This document shows, in pieces, positions 34,445 to 44,702 of a DNA stretch of 64,000 nt. The DNA is from Palsa-504 sp963739615. Its GTDB lineage: Bacteria > Actinomycetota > Actinomycetes > Streptosporangiales > Streptosporangiaceae. The notes under the pieces are model-generated. The model did no database searches. It worked only from the letters and a program-made list of their open reading frames with translations, and was not told the origin of the DNA. Within the stretch, counting starts at the first letter, position 1. Each line of letters starts with the position of its first letter. The stretch is from the NCBI GenBank assembly GCA_963739615.1, contig CAVUBD010000017.1, positions 62,001-126,000 of the forward strand. Direction: 5' to 3'. Made by a program: the position numbers and the translations under genes.

Positions 34445-35169
34445 CAGTTCACTCCCGGCACCGGGCCGGGCAGCGGATCAGGGGGCGGCAGCGGCGCGGG
34501 CGCGCCGGGGAACTGCGCCCGCCAGTACGAGCCGATCCATTCGGCCTGCGGTGCGGGCAGTTCCGCCACCTCACAGAACTGGCGTGCCGCGAGGTAGACC
34601 TCGCAGGCCCCTTCGACCACCGCCGCGGTGTGGAACGCGTGCTCCAGGTCGGCGCCGATGGCCAGCAGCCCGTGGTAGCGCAGGAACGTCGCGCCCCGGT
34701 CGCGCAGGGCCGGCGCGGTGTAGGTGTACATCTGGTCGGTCTCGGGCTGGGAGTACGGCGAGGTGCGCACGGCGCCGCCGGTCGCCTCGCACAGCCCGGT
34801 CAGGATCGGGGGCAGCGTCCAGCCCAGGTTCGCGAACGTCATGACGGCCTTGCCGTGGGTATGCACGATGGCGCCGATCTCGGGGCGGTACTTGCAGAAC
34901 ATCGTGTGCATCCGCAGTTCCGAGGTCGGCGGCCTGCGGCCGTCCACCTGCTCGCCGTCGAGGGTGACGATGGCGATGTCTTCCGGCTCGAGCAGGTCAT
35001 ACTGCGTGGACGCGGGAGTGCAGGCCAGCAGGCCCGGCTCGGCCGGAATGCGCAGGCTGATGTTGCCCGCGGTCGAGTAGACCAGGCGCTCCGCCTGCAG
35101 CTTGAGCGCGTACGTGATGACCTTCTGCCGGGCTTGGAGCCACTTCAGCGGTTGATCAGCTCGGTCCAC
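34444..35169 (-). CDS. Class II aldolase/adducin family protein (fuculose-phosphate aldolase-like)
   Basis: This 241-aa protein has the class II aldolase signature: the substrate loop STAGNISLR, the catalytic acid in PTSELRMH, and zinc-binding histidines in IVHTHGKAV and further on in LRYHGLL. Members cleave sugar phosphates such as L-fuculose-1-phosphate to lactaldehyde and DHAP. It is followed by the overlapping LLM gene. Across a short divergent interval lie glycolate oxidase genes, and lactate oxidation genes are further on, so a role in producing C2/C3 hydroxy-acids or aldehydes is plausible. Confidence 0.88.
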   Translation of the reverse strand: MDRADQPLKWLQARQKVITYALKLQAERLVYSTAGNISLRIPAEPGLLACTPASTQYDLLEPEDIAIVTLDGEQVDGRRPPTSELRMHTMFCKYRPEIGAIVHTHGKAVMTFANLGWTLPPILTGLCEATGGAVRTSPYSQPETDQMYTYTAPALRDRGATFLRYHGLLAIGADLEHAFHTAAVVEGACEVYLAARQFCEVAELPAPQAEWIGSYWRAQFPGAPAPLPPPDPLPGPVPGVN

Positions 35170-35240
35170 CCTCGCCCTCCCCTGATAAAACCCGCCGGCG
35201 TATGGACAACGTCGTGCCGCCGATGTTTGCTTAGCTGATC

Positions 35241-36639
35241 ATGCTGGAAAGGACACGTATTCCGCAGCCGGTCCTCGCTGAGCTGCGCGCCATCGCGGGA
35301 CCGGAGCACCTGCGGCTGGCCGATGGCGAGCTAGCCGTGTACGCGCGGGACGCGACGCCGCTGATCAGCAGCCTGCCGGATGCCGTCGTCGCGCCGGCGG
35401 ATACCGGCCAGGTCGCCCGCATCCTGCGGCTGGCTACCGAGCACGGCATCCCGGTCGTACCGCGCGGCGCCGGCTCCAACCTCTGCGCGGGCACCGTTCC
35501 GCTGAACGGCGGCATCGTGCTTTCGACCGTTCGGATGAACCGCATCCTCGAGGTCGCGCCGCAGGAGATGCTGGTCCGCGCCGAGACCGGGGTGACGACG
35601 CAGGCGGTCAATGAAGCCGCCGCGGCCCACGGCCTGTTCTACCCTCCGGATCCGGGCAGCCACACCGTCTCCACGATCGGCGGTAACGTCGCCACCTGCG
35701 CCGGCGGCCTGCGCGGGCTCAAGTACGGCGTGACCCGCAACTACGTGCTCGGGCTGACGGTGGCCCTGCCGACCGGCGAGATCATCCGGACCGGCGGCCA
35801 GGCTCTGGAAGGATGTCGCCGGCTACGACCTGACCCGGCTGATCACCGGGTCCGAGGGTACCCTCGGCGTCATCACCGAGGTGACGGTGGCGCTGCTGCC
35901 TGACCCGTCGACCCGGCGTACCGGCCTGGCGTATTTCGACTCGCTGACCCAGGCCGGCCACGCCGTGGCCGGCATTCTCGGTGCGGGCGTGATCCCGTCG
36001 ACGCTGGAGTTCCTCGACCGTCGCTGCATGGACGCGGTGGAGCAGTACGCGCAGCTGGGGCTGCATGCCGGCGCGGGCGCGCTGCTGCTGTTCGGCGATG
36101 ACGGCGACGAGGCGGTCGTGACCCGCAGCTTCGAGCGGATCGCCGCCGCCTGCGCGGACTGCGGCGCCATCTCGGTTGAGACCGCCGGTGATGCCACCGA
36201 GTCCGAGGCACTGCTGACCGCGAGGCGCTGTACGCTGCCCGCGCTGTCCAGGCTGGGTTCGGTGACGATTCTGGAGGACGCCAGCGTGCCCAGGCCGAGG
36301 CTGGCCGAGATGGTCGCGAGGATTGACGAGATCGCGGCGCGGCACCGGGTCACGATGGCGACGTTCGGTCATGCCGGCGACGGAAATCTGCATCCGACCT
36401 GCGTGCTGGGTTCCGCTGAGGACACCGAGGGAATCGCCCGGGCCGAGAGCGCCTTCGCCGACGTCTTCCGCACCGCGATCGAGCTCGGCGGCACGATCAC
36501 GGGCGAGCACGGGGTCGGCGCGGCCAAGCTGCCCTACCTGGGGGAGCGTCTTGGCCGCGAGCAGATGGCCTTGCTCCGGCGGATCAAGACGGCGTTCGAC
36601 CCGGCCGGCATCCTCAATCCAGGAAAGCTGGGGTCGTGA
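35241..36639 (+). pseudogene. glcD: FAD-linked glycolate oxidase subunit GlcD, one frame break
   Basis: The first 190 codons give the FAD-binding type 4 domain (PDAVVAPADTGQVARIL, PRGAGSNLCAGTVPLNGG, DPGSHTVSTIGGNVATCAGG). At about 35802-35806 the frame shifts by one base (GGCCAGGCTCTGG). The rest continues as DVAGYDLTRLITGSEGTLG, the FAD-oxidase C-terminal domain, with FGHAGDGNLHPT and GEHGVGAAKLPYL. The protein should oxidise glycolate or lactate. It overlaps the Fe-S subunit gene, as in glcDF operons. Both parts are well conserved, so the break is recent or an assembly error. Confidence 0.85.
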
Positions 36640-37709
36640 TGACCGGTGCGAAGGTGCCGCCGCCCGGCTCGGTCTTCGACCCGGACCTGCTGTCCCGCTG
36701 CATCTCCTGTGGCTTCTGCCTGCCGGCCTGCCCGACCTACGCGCTCACCGGGGACGAGGCGTCCTCGCCGCGGGGCAGGATCACCCTGATGCGGGCGCTG
36801 GATTCCGGCACGCTCCCGCCCGGCGACCCCACGCTGGCCGAGCAGTCCTCGTTCTGCCTCGGCTGCCGGGCGTGCGAGCCGGTGTGCCCGGCGGGAGTGC
36901 AGTACGGCGAGCTTCTCGAGCAGTGGCGCGGGTACCAGTGGGCGGGGCGCCGTCGTCCGCTCGTCGTCCGGTTCCTGGTCATCGCGGCCGAACGCGCCTG
37001 GGCGCACCGGATCGCCGGCCGGCTGCGCGGCGCCGCCCGCACTCCGGCCTCGGCGTCAGGGCCCTCGCTGATGCTCGGCTGCTTCGAGCGCAGCCTGTTC
37101 CCTGGAGTGAGCAGGTCGGCGCGGGCGCTGGCGCCCGAGCTCGCCGTCCCCGGCCGACAGGGCTGCTGCGGAGCGCTGCACGCGCACAACGGGGAGCCCG
37201 AGCGGGGCAGGCAGCTAGCCGAGCAGCTCGGCGCCCGGCTGCCGGGGCTTATCGTCAGCACCGCGGGTGGCTGCGCCGCGTACCTGGCCGCCGTGATCGG
37301 CCGGGATCGGGTCGCCGAGCTGTCGGAATACCTGCGGGACAAGTCCTTCGGCGAGGTCCGGATCGGCGACAGGCGGGCCCGGGTAGCCCTGCAGGATTCC
37401 TGCCATCTGCGCAACGGCCTGGGCGTGTGGCGTGAGCCGCGGGCGCTGCTCAGCGCCATCGCCGAGTATGTGGAGCTGCCCGGGGCCGGGCGATGCTGCG
37501 GAGCAGCCGGTACCTATGCGCTGGTGCGGCCGCGCGACTCCCGGCGGGTCCTGGATCCCAAGCTCGACGCGATCGAGGCGGCCGGGATTGATTACGTGGT
37601 GGCCGTCAATCCCGGCTGCCTGCGTCAGCTCCGCCAGGGGCTGCGCCGCCGGAAATCAAAGGTGCGAGCGGTGCATATCGCCGAGCTGCTGCGTCAGGCC
37701 GCCAGCTGA
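36636..37709 (+). CDS. glcF: Glycolate oxidase iron-sulfur subunit GlcF-like
   Basis: This 357-aa protein has two ferredoxin-type 4Fe-4S motifs at the N-terminus (CISCGFCLPACPTY and CLGCRACEPVCPAG). Two CCG-type domains follow (QGCCGALHAHNGE, RCCGAAGTYA). It is expected to pass electrons from GlcD to the respiratory chain. The GTG start overlaps the glcD stop by four bases. The two genes form a compact unit divergent from the aldolase. Confidence 0.9.
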   Translation: MMTGAKVPPPGSVFDPDLLSRCISCGFCLPACPTYALTGDEASSPRGRITLMRALDSGTLPPGDPTLAEQSSFCLGCRACEPVCPAGVQYGELLEQWRGYQWAGRRRPLVVRFLVIAAERAWAHRIAGRLRGAARTPASASGPSLMLGCFERSLFPGVSRSARALAPELAVPGRQGCCGALHAHNGEPERGRQLAEQLGARLPGLIVSTAGGCAAYLAAVIGRDRVAELSEYLRDKSFGEVRIGDRRARVALQDSCHLRNGLGVWREPRALLSAIAEYVELPGAGRCCGAAGTYALVRPRDSRRVLDPKLDAIEAAGIDYVVAVNPGCLRQLRQGLRRRKSKVRAVHIAELLRQAAS

Positions 37710-37865
37710 CCTGACACAGATGTGTGCTTTGGCCCTGCTTAGCCCCCGACTTTGGGTCGGCCCGATGGTGACCTGGGACACTGTCAGCGCATCGGCGGCG
37801 GCGCGCATGCTGTAGCAAAGCCGTGGCTGCTCTTGTCTGTCGCGGGGCGGACCGTCAAGCCTGAG

Positions 37866-38548
37866 TCAGGGGCCGACGAGGATGACCTCGAGGGTACGGG
37901 GGCCGTGCACGCCCTCTACCCGCTTCAGCTCGATGTCGCTGGTGGCAGACGGCCCGCTGATCCAGGTCAGGGGGCGGTCGGCCCGCGCCGCCAGGCGGGC
38001 GATGGCCTCGGGAACAATCTCGACGACCTGGGCGGCGCGGACGATACACAGGTGGTAGTCCGGCACGAGGGTAATGGCGCGGCGGCCCTGATCGGGTGAG
38101 CCGTCGAGGACGATCGTCCCGGTCTCGGCGATCGCGACGGCCGCGCCGGTGATCACGCCGTCGAATGCGTCAAGATCGTACGCGGACAGGCCGTCGTCGG
38201 TCACGATCTCCATGCCCTCGGGCAGCACCGCCGGGTCGAGGCCGGGCGGCACGACCATCCGCCGCGCGCCGCGCTCGGCGAGGGCCACGCTGGCCGTGGC
38301 GGCCAGTTCGGCCGGCGACGTGCGGCGGACCAGAGCCCGGTAATCGGTCAGGCGCTCGGACAGCAGGTCAAGCAGCTGATCCGGATCACGGCCGCCCTCG
38401 GTCCTGAACGCGATGCCAGCGCCCGCCCCGGCGCCGTCCGGGCCGGCCCGTGGCCCGCGCTGCCCGGCCCGTGGCCTGCGCCGGCCTGGCCGCCGCCGTC
38501 GGCCAGCGCGGTGCGGATACGGGCCAGGACCTCCTCGCGCGCGCTCAT
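37866..38548 (-). pseudogene. lutC: Lactate utilisation protein LutC, one frame break
   Basis: The C-terminal 190 codons match LutC/LUD proteins (LLDLLSERLTDYRALVRR, ETGTIVLDGSPDQGRRAITL, SDIELKRVEGVHGPRTLEVI). The N-terminal MSAREEVLARIRTALADG lies in another frame. The shift occurs in a Gly/Ala/Pro-rich repeat of high GC around 38400-38490. The ATG at 38548 overlaps the lutB stop by four bases, confirming the intended start. LutC functions with LutA and LutB in lactate oxidation to pyruvate. Confidence 0.83.
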
Positions 38549-40017
38549 GACGGCTTCACGTGCTCGTCGCGCCACCACTGGCGGAAGGTCTGAACGGGCG
38601 GGAGCGGCAAGTCACGTGCCCGCGTCCAGGCCGCTAGCGGCGGCGGCAGCTGGCCGATGCGGCCGCGGCGGCGGCCAAGCGGCCGTCCGAGCCGGCTCGC
38701 CCGCTGCGCGGTGGCGAACCGGCCAGGCCCGGCCATCACCCACGATGCCGCCGACATCAGCATCGCCTCAGAGCTAGGCAGCCGGTGACTCTGGCGCGCC
38801 TCGTCCACATGCCTGGCCCGGAGATGGACCAGTACGGACGGGATGTCGATCTTCACCGGGCAGGCGTCATAGCAGGCACCGCACAGCGAGGATGCGTAGG
38901 GCAGGGTCGGGTTCTGCTCTACCCCCGTCAGCTGCGGCGACAGCACCGCGCCGATCGGCCCGGGGTAGACGGACCCGTACGCGTGCCCGCCGACCCGTTC
39001 GTAGACCGGGCACACGTTCAGGCAGGCCGAGCAGCGGATGCAGTGCAGCGCCTGACGGCCGGTCTGGTCGGCGAGCACCGCGGTCCGCCCGTTGTCCACC
39101 AGTACGAGGTGGAACTGCTGCGGGCCGTCGCCCGGCGTTACCCCGGTCCACATGGAGGTATACGGGTTCATCCGCTCGCCGGTGGAGGAGCGGGGCAGCA
39201 GTTGCATGAACACGGCGAGATCCGCCCAGCTCGGCAGCACCTTCTCGATTCCCATGACCGTGATAAGCGTGTCCGGCAGGGTCAGGCACATGCGGCCATT
39301 GCCCTCAGACTCGACCACGCAGACCGTGCCGGTCTCGGCGATGGCGAAGTTGGCGCCGCTGATGCCGACCCGGGCCGACAGGAACCTGCGTCGCAGGTAC
39401 ACGCGGGCGGCCTCGGCCAGCGCGGCGGGCTGGTCGGTCAGCGCCGGATCCACGTCGGCCATCTCCCGCAGGAAGATCTCCCTGATCTCAGCGCGGTTGC
39501 GGTGGATCGCCGGCACCAGGATGTGCGACGGGCGATCGTGGCCGAGCTGGATGATGAGCTCGGCCAGGTCGGTCTCGTGCGCCGTGATGCCGACCGCCGC
39601 GAGCGCCTCGTTCAGCCCGATCTCATCGGTCACCATGGACTTGACCTTGACGACCTCGCGGCTCCCGGTGGCTTCGACCAGGCCGGCCACGATCTGGTTG
39701 GCCTCAACCGCGTCCCTGGCCCAGTGCACCGTGCCGCCGTTTGCCTGGACCCGCGTCTCGAGCTGCTCGAGATAGCGGTCCAGGTTCTGCATCGCCCCGG
39801 ACTTTACCGCCTGCCCGGCAGCGCGCAGTTCCTCCCAGTCGCTGAGCTCGGCGACGACCGCGGCTCGCTTGGCCCGGATGGTCCTGGTGGCCATCGCGAG
39901 GTTGGCGCGCAGCTGGGTATCGGCCAGCGCACGGCGGGCCGCGTCGGGGAATCGCTCGGCGCCGCGCAGGTGGCCGACGCCCGGGGGCGCGGTCGGCAGG
40001 CCCAGGTAGGTCGTCAT
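38545..40017 (-). CDS. lutB: Lactate utilisation iron-sulfur protein LutB
   Basis: This 490-aa protein has an N-terminal LUD domain (KVKSMVTDEIGLNEAL, GISGANFAIAETGTVC) and two ferredoxin 4Fe-4S motifs (CIRCSACLNVCPVY and CGACYDACPVK). The ATG at 40017 is set by the four-base overlap with the lutA stop; the frame remains open far upstream in the antisense of lutA. LutABC oxidises L-lactate in many bacteria. The gene order lutA-lutB-lutC is conserved here. Confidence 0.94.
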   Translation of the reverse strand: MTTYLGLPTAPPGVGHLRGAERFPDAARRALADTQLRANLAMATRTIRAKRAAVVAELSDWEELRAAGQAVKSGAMQNLDRYLEQLETRVQANGGTVHWARDAVEANQIVAGLVEATGSREVVKVKSMVTDEIGLNEALAAVGITAHETDLAELIIQLGHDRPSHILVPAIHRNRAEIREIFLREMADVDPALTDQPAALAEAARVYLRRRFLSARVGISGANFAIAETGTVCVVESEGNGRMCLTLPDTLITVMGIEKVLPSWADLAVFMQLLPRSSTGERMNPYTSMWTGVTPGDGPQQFHLVLVDNGRTAVLADQTGRQALHCIRCSACLNVCPVYERVGGHAYGSVYPGPIGAVLSPQLTGVEQNPTLPYASSLCGACYDACPVKIDIPSVLVHLRARHVDEARQSHRLPSSEAMLMSAASWVMAGPGRFATAQRASRLGRPLGRRRGRIGQLPPPLAAWTRARDLPLPPVQTFRQWWRDEHVKPS

Positions 40018-40751
40018 GTCGCCGCCTTGGTCGTAGCGAGGATCTCGGCCAGGTGAACCGTCTTGACCCCGGTGCGCAGCCGCGACAGGCCGCCGCCGAT
40101 ATGCATCAGGCAGGAGCTGTCGCCGGCCGAGCAGACCTCGGCGCGGGTGCTGAGCACGTTGCGCATCTTGTCCGCCAGCATGGCGGTCGAGGTATCGGAG
40201 TTCTTCAGGGCGAAGGTGCCGCCGAACCCGCAGCAGACGTCCGCATCCGGCAGCTCCACCAGGTCCAGGCCATCGACGTGGCGAAGCAGCCGCAGCGGGC
40301 GGTCGCCGACCCGCAGCATCCGCAGCGAATGGCAGGTCGGGTGATAGGTGACCCGGTGCGGATAATGGGCGCCAACATCGTCTACCCCGAGCACGTCGAC
40401 GAGCAGCTGTGACAGCTCGAATGTCCGCCGCGCGGCGGCCTCTGCGCGCTGCGCGAGCGCCTCGTCGCCGTAGGCCCTGGCGACCATCGCATGCTGGTGC
40501 CGGACCGAGCCGACGCACGACCCCGACGGCGCCACGATCACGTCGCAATCCTCGAACGTCTCAACGTAGCGGCGGACAAGCGGCAGCGCGTCCTTCTGGT
40601 AGCCGGTGTTAATGTGCATCTGGCCGCAGCATGTCTGGCCTTCCGGGAACTCGACCTGATGGCCGAGCCGCTCAAGCAGCGTCACGGTCGCCCGCCCGAC
40701 GTTCGGGTACAGCGTGTCCGCCAGGCACGTAACGAAGAGCGCAATCCGCAT
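40014..40751 (-). CDS. lutA: Lactate utilisation protein LutA
   Basis: This 245-aa protein has two CCG domains of the heterodisulfide-reductase type: EGQTCCGQMHINTG and DADVCCGFGGTF, each with an accompanying cysteine further up (FVTCLADT, HPTCHSLRML). It starts MRIALFVTCLADTLYPN, standard for LutA/YkgE. It is the first gene of the lutABC operon; the 91-base interval before the DJ-1 gene presumably contains the promoter. Confidence 0.94.
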   Translation of the reverse strand: MRIALFVTCLADTLYPNVGRATVTLLERLGHQVEFPEGQTCCGQMHINTGYQKDALPLVRRYVETFEDCDVIVAPSGSCVGSVRHQHAMVARAYGDEALAQRAEAAARRTFELSQLLVDVLGVDDVGAHYPHRVTYHPTCHSLRMLRVGDRPLRLLRHVDGLDLVELPDADVCCGFGGTFALKNSDTSTAMLADKMRNVLSTRAEVCSAGDSSCLMHIGGGLSRLRTGVKTVHLAEILATTKAAT

Positions 40752-40842
40752 GAGGAATATACTGCCGCCTCCGCACCCACCAGGCCAGCCCGGAAGGTAA
40801 CGGAACCACGACGGAGGCGGCGTCAGCCCAGTCCGGCGACGC

Positions 40843-41364
40843 CTAGCCGGCCAGCGCCGCCAGCAGCGCCTTCATCCACGGGCCGAGATCGGCCGGTGTC
40901 CTGGCGGAAATGAGATGGCCGTCGACCACGGTAGCCTCATCCACCCAGTCCGCTCCCGCGTTGACCATGTCGTCGCGGATGGCGCCCACGCTCGTGGCCC
41001 GCCGCCCCTTGATGATCTTGGCTGAGATCGGGACCCAGCCCGCGTGGCAGATGAAGGCGATCGGCTTGCCCGCGTCATCGAACTCCCGGACCAGCCCGAG
41101 CACGGTTTCCGAGCGCCGCAGCTTGTCCGGCGCGTAACCGCCCGGGATGACCAGGGCGTCAAAGTCGCCGGAGGCCACCTGGCCGACGGTGGTGTCGACC
41201 GGCAGCGGCCCGTAGCCCTTCTTGCCCCGCACCGGGTGGTCGTCCAGCCCGGCTACCGTCACCGCGACGTTTTCCTCGATGAGCCGGTGGAGGGGGTAGA
41301 GCAGTTCCATGTCCTCGAAGTCGTCGGCCGCCAGCAGCAGAACCTTGCGTTGCGCGAGTGCCAT
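40843..41364 (-). CDS. DJ-1/PfpI family protein
   Basis: This 173-aa protein resembles PfpI/YhbO proteins. The nucleophile elbow is AFICHAGWVPISA, with the cysteine followed by His, and the partner acidic residue is in DFEDMELLYPLH. Members act as deglycases, holdases or small amidases under stress. The ATG at 41364 (MALAQRK) is preferred to the longer open frame upstream, which overlaps the transglycosylase gene. Confidence 0.88.
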   Translation of the reverse strand: MALAQRKVLLLAADDFEDMELLYPLHRLIEENVAVTVAGLDDHPVRGKKGYGPLPVDTTVGQVASGDFDALVIPGGYAPDKLRRSETVLGLVREFDDAGKPIAFICHAGWVPISAKIIKGRRATSVGAIRDDMVNAGADWVDEATVVDGHLISARTPADLGPWMKALLAALAG

Positions 41365-41374
41365 GAAACCGACC

Positions 41375-42091
41375 CTACCCATGGCGCCGGTGCGGCGCAC
41401 GCCCCCGGTGCCGCGTATACCGCCGATGGTGGTGGGCCCTAGCGTGCCCGGCCTTCCGTCGTGCCGCCGCGTGCCGCGCCGCCGCCTGCCGCGCCGCCGC
41501 GTGCTCAGCCGCCGTGTACTCAGCCGCGATGGCCAGCACGTCCCGGACGTACCAGTGGGCGTGGTTATAGGCGAAGATCGCGGCCCTGAGCCCCCGGCGC
41601 GAGCCGCCCCTGGCGCCGTCCGCACACAGCATCCGGGCGGCGGAGAAGATCGCGTCCGCCGGGTTGTACGGGCTGAGCTTGGCCGAACGGTCCGCCCGGA
41701 CCGCGTATTCGGCGAAGGTGGGCGGCTCGAACTGCATCGGGCCCTCGGCGCCCTTGCGGTTCTTGCCCCTGTGCACGCCGCGGGCCCGGGACCGGCCGTT
41801 ATCCGATTCCATCGTGCCGATCCCTGCTAGCACCTCCCAGGCCAGCCCGGGACAGGTCCGCGCCGCGGCCCGGTACCAGCCCAGGTACCGGGCCGGGATC
41901 GCGTCCAGCCGGTATACACCGACACCGGCCCGAACCCTCGAAGCCCCCGAAGCCCTCGCCGGCCACAGGCTCGCCCCCGCCAGCGTCACCGCCAGCACCG
42001 CTGCGAGCACCGCGGCCAGCGCAGCCGCCCGCCCCCCGCGCGTCATCGCTCTTGAGTTATCGCCGCTAGCCGGGCTGTAATGGTCGTTCAT
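41375..42091 (-). CDS. Secreted lytic-transglycosylase-like protein
   Basis: This 238-aa protein has an N-terminal signal segment (AAALAAVLAAVLAVTLAGAS). An SLT/goose-lysozyme-like domain follows, with the catalytic Glu in AGIGTMESDNGRS, the GPMQFEPPTF motif and the AYNHAHWYV segment. The C-terminal 45 residues are His/Arg/Ala-rich and low complexity, possibly for wall binding. It cleaves peptidoglycan glycan strands in related proteins. An ATG at 42046 is an alternative start closer to the signal sequence. Confidence 0.84.
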   Translation of the reverse strand: MNDHYSPASGDNSRAMTRGGRAAALAAVLAAVLAVTLAGASLWPARASGASRVRAGVGVYRLDAIPARYLGWYRAAARTCPGLAWEVLAGIGTMESDNGRSRARGVHRGKNRKGAEGPMQFEPPTFAEYAVRADRSAKLSPYNPADAIFSAARMLCADGARGGSRRGLRAAIFAYNHAHWYVRDVLAIAAEYTAAEHAAARQAAARHAAARRKAGHARAHHHRRYTRHRGRAPHRRHG

Positions 42092-42206
42092 CTAGCGGTT
42101 ATGCACGCTAATGACATTTAGTAATCGCGCGACTCGTTAAGTAATCAAGATCAAGGCCTTTTGTCCGAACGGTCCCCGGTGCTTCTTACCGCCCACCTCA
42201 ACGCGA

Positions 42207-42483
42207 TCAGGCGGCGCGGCGCCGGACCAGCCAGATGGCGGCGGCGAGCAGGACCACGGACAGCGCGAGCAGCCACCCGCCCTCGATGAGCTGGAAGTGC
42301 CAGAACCGGCCGGCCGGCTCGTACGACGTCCACTGCGTGTAGTGCTGCTGGGTCAGCCAGTTCTGCATGGCGTTCGGATTGGGCGAGTTCTGGACGCTGG
42401 CGCCAGGTGACGTAGGCCAGCCTGGTCCACGGCACCGGCCGCCGGGGCGCGGTCCTGGGCGGGGAAACAGTTGTCGCGGTCAT
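42207..42483 (-). pseudogene. ABC transporter permease remnant
   Basis: An N-terminal stretch (VSPPRTAPRRPVPWTRLAYV) is followed directly, out of frame, by a C-terminal part (NAMQNWLTQQHYTQWTSY and LSVVLLAAAIWLVRRRAA). At least four expected transmembrane helices between them are missing. The start overlaps the stop of the upstream ATPase remnant by four bases. It looks like an internal deletion followed by drift. Confidence 0.75.
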
Positions 42484-43195
42484 GCCGCCACCTCCAAGCG
42501 CCTTCGCGCAGGTAAGTAAGGACGATGTGTTCCAGGTCCATGCGGTGCGCGGCCATCAGGTCCTCGACCTTGCCTGTCACCTGGACCTTGCCGTGCGAAA
42601 GCACGATCAGGTAGTCGGCCATCCGTTCCAGCTCGGCGACCACGTGCGACGACAGCACGACGGAGATCCGTCGGCGGCCACCGCCGCCAGCACCGAGTCC
42701 ATGAAGTCATGCCGGGCCAGCGGGTCGAGCGCGGCCAGCGGCTCGTCCAGGACGAGCAGGTCGGGACGCCTGGCCAGCGCTATAGCTGAGCGCGAGCTGC
42801 GCCTTCTGGCCGCCGGACAGCTGGCCGACCTTCTTATCGGCCTGGATGCCAAGGCCGGCGAAGCCGCGGTCGGCCCGCGGCGGTCCCAGCGAGAGGTCCA
42901 GGTGCGGGCCACCTGCACCATGTCCGGGACCGGCAGGTCTGATCAGCGGCGCGTCCTGGGCGACGAACGCGATCCGCCAGGGCGCCCGGCGACCCACGCG
43001 GCGAGCCGTCAGCACGGCACGGCCCCCGTCGTTGGCGTGGCAGGCCGAAGGCCAGGTTCAGCAGGGTGCTTGCCCGCGCCGTTCGGCCCGACGAGGGGCG
43101 ACCACGTGCCCGGCCGGGATCTCCAGCGTGCAGCCTGCAGTGCCCGAGGACCTGCGGTAGCGCTTGCCGAGCCTGGCGCACTCGATGATGTTCAT
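42480..43195 (-). pseudogene. ABC transporter ATP-binding protein, decayed
   Basis: Recognisable pieces lie in three frames: the start MNIIECARLGKRYR, GQLSGGQKAQLALS (signature), RPDLLVLDEPLAALDPLARHD (Walker B) and VVAELERMADYLIVLSHGKV. The Walker A region is degraded near 43060-43100. At least four indels are needed to restore the frame. The unit resembles GntR-regulated bacitracin-type exporters and pairs with the permease remnant. Confidence 0.8.
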
Positions 43196-43394
43196 GCGAT
43201 TCCCTTCGCTAGGTCACCGCTACCGTAAGAACGGCGAGCTGAGGTTGGGGTTCGGCTCGAACGGCGTTTGCCGGGTAGACATAGGGTACACCCGGTATCC
43301 GGGGCTCAGCGTCACTTCCGGCCGGCCTCCCGGGGCGCAGACTGACAGGGACGGCCAGACTGACGGGCGAGGCAGCCGCGAAGGAGGCACAGCG

Positions 43395-44702
43395 ATGATC
43401 ACCGCGATCCCGGCCCGGCGCGAGCGAGGAACCGGCCGAGGCTCGGCCTGGGCGCGAGCTTCACCGCCGCCATGCGCGGGCTGGCGTTCTGCGGCCTGAT
43501 GCTGGCCGGGCTCGGGCTGCTGCTGGCGGTGCTGGCGGCGCTCGCCCTGGCCGCGGCGAGCGTGGCGCTCGTCCTTCAGGACCAGGGGCGGCCTCGACGC
43601 AGGACCCGTTCGCTGGTGATCTTGGGTGCTAGTGGTGGCGGCCGGGCTGGGCCTCGGCCGCCATTTCGGCTCAGCCGTGCTGGCGGGCCTGCGCGGGCTC
43701 GCCGTCGTGACGAGGCGGCTCGTGGGGGAGTGGTGCGGCGTGCCGATCGCCGATCCGTACGCGCGCGCCGGGCGGCGGCGCTGATCGGAGGCCAGCGTAG
43801 GGGGCGGCTCATGTGGATGCTTGGTGACGTGGTCACTGGCGGGACCTGCTCTGGGCGACAGTGAACGTTCGCGGCTGGACCCTGGCGCCGCGTCCGCGGT
43901 AGGGTCGGGGTGGGCACGGTGGCCACGTCGCGCTGACGAAGGCGGTTCGCTTGCTGGGAACAAAGCCGGTATTGTGCTGTTGGCCTCGCGATCATCGCGA
44001 CGGGGTGGCGGCGGGTGGCTGCTCGCGGATACGGCTGCTGGCAGCTCGATGCTGGGCGGTAGGGGGAGCTGGCGCTGCGGGTGCAGCACCTGACCGAGAC
44101 CCGGACCGAGGCCCTCGACGCCGGCGCGGCCGAGATCCGCCGGATCGAGCGGGACCTGCACGACGGAGCGCAGGCCCGGCTGGTAGCCATGGGCATGACC
44201 CTGGACGCCGCCGGGCAGATCCTCGAGACCAATCCGGACGCGGCCCGGGCGCTGCTCATCGAGGCTCGTGACGCCTCGGTCAAGGCCCTGGCCGAACTAC
44301 GCGACCTGGTTCGCGGCGTCCACCCGCCGGTGCTGGCCGACCGCGGCCTGGCCGACGCGATCCGGGCCCTGGCCCTGGACGCCCCGATACGGATCGACCT
44401 GGTCAGCGACCTGGCAGGGGCGCCGTCGCCGGCCCCGGTCGAGTCGGCCGCCTACTTCGCGGTCTGCGAGCTGCTGGCTAACGTATCCAAGCACGCCGAA
44501 GCCCGGCAGACCTGGATCGACATCCGGCACACCGACGGGATGCTGCGGGTCGGCGTCACCGACAACGGGCACGGCGGCGCCGACCCCGCTGCGCGGCACC
44601 GGCATGCGCGGGATCGAGCGGCGGCTGGCCCCCTTCGACGGAGTCCTCGCCGTCGGCAGCCCGCCGGGCGGCCCGACCGCGGTCACCATGGAGATCCCGT
44701 GC
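43395..44702 (+). pseudogene. Sensor histidine kinase, decayed
   Basis: An ATG at 43395 follows AAGGAGG. The N-terminus (MITAIPARRERGTGRGS) and two hydrophobic segments (FCGLMLAGLGLLLAVLAALA; others nearby) are split between frames. From 44081 a good HisKA_3 kinase region is present, with the phospho-acceptor His in RRIERDLHDGAQARL and FAVCELLANVSKHAEA. Another shift near 44585 breaks the ATPase domain (TDNGHGGAD). It resembles NarL/DesK-type kinases and precedes a matching response regulator. Confidence 0.78.

Noticed and set aside
40018..40548. Upstream extension of the lutB frame
   Set aside because: It runs antisense through lutA; the ATGA overlap at 40014-40017 fixes the start.
42930..43160. 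Small plus-strand frames opposite the ABC ATPase remnant
   Set aside because: The minus strand carries clear ABC motifs; the plus-strand frames are shadows.
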